From a bacterium UBA1790 (GTDB lineage: Bacteria; Bacteroidota; Bacteroidia; Bacteroidales; Muribaculaceae): a stretch of 8,295 bases of DNA. The DNA lies in the NCBI GenBank assembly GCA_002314465.1, contig DCGA01000003.1:3845-12139 (forward strand), given 5' to 3'. Below, piece by piece: positions 5,818-8,295 of the stretch; positions within the stretch are counted from its first letter, which is position 1, and each line of letters begins with the position of its first letter. The notes beneath the pieces were generated by a model. That model was not told the DNA's origin. It did not search any database and saw only the letters and a program-made list of their open reading frames with translations. The position numbers and the translations under genes were made by a program.

Positions 5818-5936
5818 AACGTCGAAGACGTTACATATGAGTAACCCCAGGTTGGGAGCACCGCGACCTACCTGGGGATAGTGACGCCCCACCACATTGT
5901 ACGTCGAAGACGTTCCACATGAGTAACCCGGGTTGG
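5818..5936. repeat. Duplicated hairpin-bearing motif enclosing an 8-bp inverted repeat
   Basis: ACGTCGAAGACGTT occurs at 5819-5832 and 5901-5914. In both copies ATGAGTAACCC follows at the same distance, and then a GGTTGG end (5850-5855 and 5931-5936). Each copy starts with a small stem, ACGTC and GACGT around GAA, extended to AACGTC and GACGTT in the first copy. Each also has an AACC/GGTT dyad, which is the perfect palindrome AACCCGGGTT at 5925-5934 in the second. Between the copies, CCCCAGGT (5845-5852) pairs with ACCTGGGG (5870-5877). No stable reading frame explains the duplication. It looks like part of a dispersed intergenic repeat family. Confidence 0.7.
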
Positions 5937-5942
5937 AAAAAG

Positions 5943-5984
5943 ATGCGGTGATGCCCCGTCAAGGGATGCATCACCGCATTTGTT
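5943..5984. terminator. Strong bidirectional intrinsic terminator
   Basis: A perfect 12-bp stem is formed by ATGCGGTGATGC (5943-5954) and GCATCACCGCAT (5968-5979). CCC (5955-5957) and GGG (5963-5965) can extend it inward past a 2-nt bulge. Read leftward, the stem is followed by a TCTTTTTCC tract (complement of 5935-5943), which makes it a good terminator for the nucleoside kinase gene ending at 6000. Read rightward it is followed by TTTGTT, weaker but usable for transcripts from the LOG-family gene. Confidence 0.85.
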
Positions 5985-5990
5985 ATGAGA

Positions 5991-6007
5991 TCGCTTGTAT
6001 TAAGCGA
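5991..6007. other. Small hairpin across the kinase stop codon
   Basis: TCGCTT (5991-5996) and AAGCGA (6002-6007) form a perfect 6-bp stem with a 5-nt loop. The kinase stop codon (complement of 6000-6002) lies at the loop edge. With only six pairs it may be chance, or it may add to 3'-end protection together with the terminator. Confidence 0.4.
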
Positions 6008-7655
6008 GATACTCGCGCAAGAGGCTTGTGCGCGGCACGTCGCTACTGTCGATAGCGTTAAATATCTTGAGGAACGTGAGCAGTCGGTGTGCCTCGCTAT
6101 GCTCGGGCATGTTAGGCGGCACCTGTTCCAGGATGGGCAGCGCATAGTTCTTCATCACAGCGAGTTCGCATATAATGCTCGAGTTGAAGATTGCGTCGGC
6201 ATTCTCTTGGAAGGGGAAAATCCATTTTTCCTCACCCTTGCGCACACTTGGCCAACGCTCGATGGTATCCTTGGCGCTGAAACCGCGGCTCTTGTTGTCG
6301 CGCATGATGCGGCGCAGCAAGCGGCAGTCGCTGGTCGATATCCAGTTGTGGTCATCGATATTGAGTGTAGTAAGCACCGAAATATAGATGCGGAACTTCT
6401 GTTCCTCGGGAATGAACTTGGTAAGTTCGGGGTTGAGGCAATGCAGTCCCTCAAGCAGCACGATGTCGTCGGGTTCGAGCTTCATGGTGTTGCCACGATA
6501 CTCGCGGCAGCCGGTCTCGAAGTTAAAGGTAGGCATCTGCACCTCCTTGCCTGCGAGCAAGTCGGCCATGTTGCTGTTAAAGAGGTCGAGGTCCACAGCC
6601 TTGATGTTCTCGAAGTCCCACTCACCGTTCTCGTCAAGCGGTGTATCCACGCGGTTAACCACGTAGTTATCGAGCGATATCATCTTGGGACACAAGAACT
6701 TAGTCTTGAGGTGGGTGGCAAGGCGACTGGTAGTTGTTGTCTTACCGCTTGCCGACGGACCTGCGATGAGAACCATGCGGGCACCTCCGCGTTTAAACCG
6801 CGATGCGATTTCGTTGGCAATGTTACTCAGCATCTGCGAGTGGAGTGTCTCGGCAACGTCAATAATCTGCGTAGTCTGCTTGTTGAGTACGGCAACATTG
6901 AGTTCGCTCACGTCGCTCACATTGTTAATTGCATTGTATTTCTTACCCTCAAGGAACGAGTTGTAGATTTTCTCGTGCTTGCCGGCCTTGGCGGGAACCA
7001 TTGGGTTGTCGGGGTCAGGACCCAGCAGCAGCATGCCTTCCTTGTAGGGAACGAGGTCAAATGTTGATATGTGACCGGTAGACGGAGCCAGCGGTCCATG
7101 GAAACTATCTATGATATTGCCCAGTTCGTAATAAACGGTGTAAAGGGCAGTGGAACTGCTCAGCAGTCTCACCTTGTCGTTGAGGCCCTGACGGCGGAAC
7201 ATCTCTATGAGTTCCTTGGTGGGGCGCTCACGGCGAATGAACGGGGTGTCCTCGGCAACGATTTCCTTCATGCGTGCCTTGATGGCCTTTACGGTCGCAC
7301 CCTCCACAGCGGTGTGGTTGTGCTTGAAGGTGCAGAAGTAACCCTTGCCTATCGAGTGCTGTACAATGAGGCGCATGCCGGGGAAAATGTCGTTGATGGC
7401 CTTGTAGAGAATCATACACAGCGAGCGCGTGTAGGCTCGGCGGCCGGGAACACTGTTGCGGTCAAGGTATTCCACCTGTTTGGGACCATAGAGGGGATAG
7501 GTGATGTGCTTGTCGCGATTGTTGACCATCACGGTGATAGGAGTAAAACCTATTTTTTCCTTGATGCGTTCATACACGTGTTGCAGTGTCTCACCGCCTT
7601 CAACATCCACATATTCGCCTGTATTAGTGCAAAATATTTTCAGATCGTTATCCAT
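6000..7655 (-). CDS. Nucleoside (uridine-type) kinase with N-terminal TGS/ThrRS-like domains
   Basis: The 551-residue product is a P-loop kinase of the phosphoribulokinase/uridine kinase family, predicted to phosphorylate a nucleoside in salvage. The N-terminal part (about 5-65) looks like a TGS domain. It is followed by a region resembling the second additional domain of threonyl-tRNA synthetase (about 75-240), with QHSIGKGYFC (99-108) in place of the synthetase histidine motif. The kinase domain starts near 290 with Walker A GPSASGKTTT (299-308). It continues with SLDNYVVN (327-334), whose Asp fits the uridine kinase catalytic position, and IVLLEGLHCL (398-407) as Walker B. The length and domain order match the annotated 'nucleoside kinase' family common in Bacteroidetes and Firmicutes, so the protein is intact. 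What the TGS part senses is not known. The gene ends just upstream of a strong terminator and is divergent from the amylase gene. Confidence 0.9.
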   Translation of the reverse strand: MDNDLKIFCTNTGEYVDVEGGETLQHVYERIKEKIGFTPITVMVNNRDKHITYPLYGPKQVEYLDRNSVPGRRAYTRSLCMILYKAINDIFPGMRLIVQHSIGKGYFCTFKHNHTAVEGATVKAIKARMKEIVAEDTPFIRRERPTKELIEMFRRQGLNDKVRLLSSSTALYTVYYELGNIIDSFHGPLAPSTGHISTFDLVPYKEGMLLLGPDPDNPMVPAKAGKHEKIYNSFLEGKKYNAINNVSDVSELNVAVLNKQTTQIIDVAETLHSQMLSNIANEIASRFKRGGARMVLIAGPSASGKTTTTSRLATHLKTKFLCPKMISLDNYVVNRVDTPLDENGEWDFENIKAVDLDLFNSNMADLLAGKEVQMPTFNFETGCREYRGNTMKLEPDDIVLLEGLHCLNPELTKFIPEEQKFRIYISVLTTLNIDDHNWISTSDCRLLRRIMRDNKSRGFSAKDTIERWPSVRKGEEKWIFPFQENADAIFNSSIICELAVMKNYALPILEQVPPNMPEHSEAHRLLTFLKIFNAIDSSDVPRTSLLREYLA

Positions 7656-7716
7656 GAAATGATATAATTTGTATTAAGACTTTTTTGATTAGTGGGTAGT
7701 TAATATTTACAGAGGG

Positions 7717-7724
7717 TAAAGTTA
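7717..7724 (-). promoter_or_regulatory. Weak candidate -7 box for the kinase gene
   Basis: On the reverse strand this reads TAACTTTA, one base off TAnnTTTG. Transcription would start near 7711, giving a leader of about 55 nt. No clear -33 element is visible, and other AT-rich stretches in 7656-7740 could serve as well. Confidence 0.2.
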
Positions 7725-7768
7725 ATCATTATTTTTGAAATAAGTCGCTAAATGTGAGAAAAAAATAC

Positions 7769-7776
7769 TACTTTTG
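7769..7776 (+). promoter_or_regulatory. Bacteroidetes-type -7 promoter box (TACTTTTG)
   Basis: TACTTTTG matches TAnnTTTG exactly and is followed by CA. Transcription would start near 7782, leaving a short A-rich leader of about 18 nt before the amylase ATG at 7800. The TTTG at 7734-7737 is too far upstream (31 nt) for a standard -33 element, so the promoter may need an activator. Confidence 0.65.
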
Positions 7777-7799
7777 CAATATAGAAAAACTAATAAACA

Positions 7800-8295
7800 A
7801 TGAACAAATTCTTACTTGCAGTTGCCGCACTTGCAGTCATCGCAATGCCGGCAAGCGGAAAAGACCGCATTACACATAATCCCGATGTAACCAATACCGA
7901 CGTCATCCTTCATGCATGGAGTTGGAATTTCCCCACCATAACCAAGAACCTCAAGCAGATTGCCGATGCCGGATACACCATTATCCAGACTTCGCCCGTG
8001 CAGAACTGTTTCTGCCCCGAGGGCACCAGCAAGCGCATTTGGGGACAGCGCGAGGACAACGGCAACTACGAGGGTTGGTGGTTCTACTACCAGCCGCTCG
8101 ACTGGAAGATTGGCAACCACGTGGTAGGCAACCAGGAGCAAATGCAGGTGATGCTCGACGAGGCTAAAAAATATGGCCTGCGCGTCATTGTCGACGTGCT
8201 GCCTAACCACACCGCATTCAGCACCGACAGCGTGTCGCCCGACTACTACAAGGCCGTGGGCGGACGCAAGAAGATGTTCCACACCAAGGGCCTCA
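7800..8295 (+). CDS. Secreted GH13 alpha-amylase, 5' part (cut by window end)
   Basis: The frame is open from the ATG at 7800 to the window edge, giving 165 residues. It encodes an alpha-amylase-type enzyme that would hydrolyse alpha-1,4 bonds in starch or glycogen. A Sec signal peptide is clear: MNKF, a hydrophobic core to about residue 16, and a likely cleavage near residues 18-20 (PASG). There is no lipobox Cys. The GH13 barrel begins with DVILHAWSWNF (34-44). It continues with GYTIIQTSPVQ (58-68) as the second strand, WWFYYQPLDWKIGN (93-106) as the typical loop before the third helix, and VDVLPNH (131-137) as conserved region I. The catalytic Asp/Glu/Asp of regions II-IV lie beyond the window, so activity cannot be judged. 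The N terminus predicted after cleavage is not Gln, so it is probably not a substrate of the cyclase at 3726-4700. Promoter: 7769-7776. Confidence 0.88.
   Translation, partial: MNKFLLAVAALAVIAMPASGKDRITHNPDVTNTDVILHAWSWNFPTITKNLKQIADAGYTIIQTSPVQNCFCPEGTSKRIWGQREDNGNYEGWWFYYQPLDWKIGNHVVGNQEQMQVMLDEAKKYGLRVIVDVLPNHTAFSTDSVSPDYYKAVGGRKKMFHTKGL

Noticed and set aside
5831..6145. Small - strand open frame (104 codons) spanning the repeats and the kinase 3' end
   Set aside because: It runs through the terminator and repeat stems and into the kinase gene in another frame; it has no conserved motif.
5985..7067. Long open frame on the + strand (360 codons)
   Set aside because: It lies wholly antisense to the nucleoside kinase, whose motifs are intact, apart from the first few bases. 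Its product shows no recognisable domain. GC-rich codon use leaves the opposite strand open by chance.
7071..7667. Second + strand open frame (198 codons) opposite the kinase
   Set aside because: Antisense shadow of the 5' half of the kinase gene, with no leader, promoter or recognisable domain.

Overview
The window looks like chromosomal DNA of a gut- or oral-type Bacteroidales bacterium (Prevotella- or Muribaculaceae-like; I cannot fix the genus). The reasons are two TAnnTTTG-type -7 promoter boxes, A-rich leaders without Shine-Dalgarno sequences, and gene families typical of the phylum. These are an RpoN activator next to a TPR-like protein and secG, an animal-type glutaminyl cyclase lipoprotein, a TGS-fused nucleoside kinase and a secreted GH13 amylase. 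Most of the window is housekeeping or envelope-related. I found no phage, CRISPR, toxin-antitoxin or defence island.

Layout. Bases 1-280 are non-coding, AT-rich and contain short repeated motifs. A promoter at 281-288 opens a tightly packed rightward operon: PlsC-like acyltransferase (338-1201), sigma-54 activator without a receiver domain (1192-2451, overlapping by 10 nt), a conserved protein with a C-terminal TPR-like unit (2455-3210) and secG (3220-3579). A 146-nt gap with a two-tier hairpin leads to a glutaminyl-peptide cyclotransferase lipoprotein (3726-4700). A leader made of five 7-bp repeats precedes a long-type LOG-family Rossmann protein (4759-5706). Bases 5707-5999 form a repeat-rich convergent intergenic region, with a REP-like double hairpin, a duplicated motif about 82 nt apart and a strong bidirectional terminator. 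A leftward nucleoside kinase (6000-7655) follows. Divergent from it, a GH13 alpha-amylase (7800 to beyond 8295) starts under a good TAnnTTTG box and is cut by the window end.

How the genes work together. The first operon joins lipid acylation, an RpoN activator and the SecG translocon subunit, so envelope biogenesis is the likely theme. The cyclase just downstream of secG fits the same theme, because it can cyclise N-terminal glutamine on exported proteins after signal peptidase cleavage. From memory, Bacteroides relatives carry an lptE gene between the activator and the TPR-like gene; it is absent here. The kinase and amylase point to nucleotide salvage and starch use but show no direct link to the operon.

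The points most worth following up are the repeat mosaic at 5749-5984, the secG-cyclase neighbourhood, the missing lptE, the GAFTDA variant in the activator, and the heptamer leader. None of these proves a new system.
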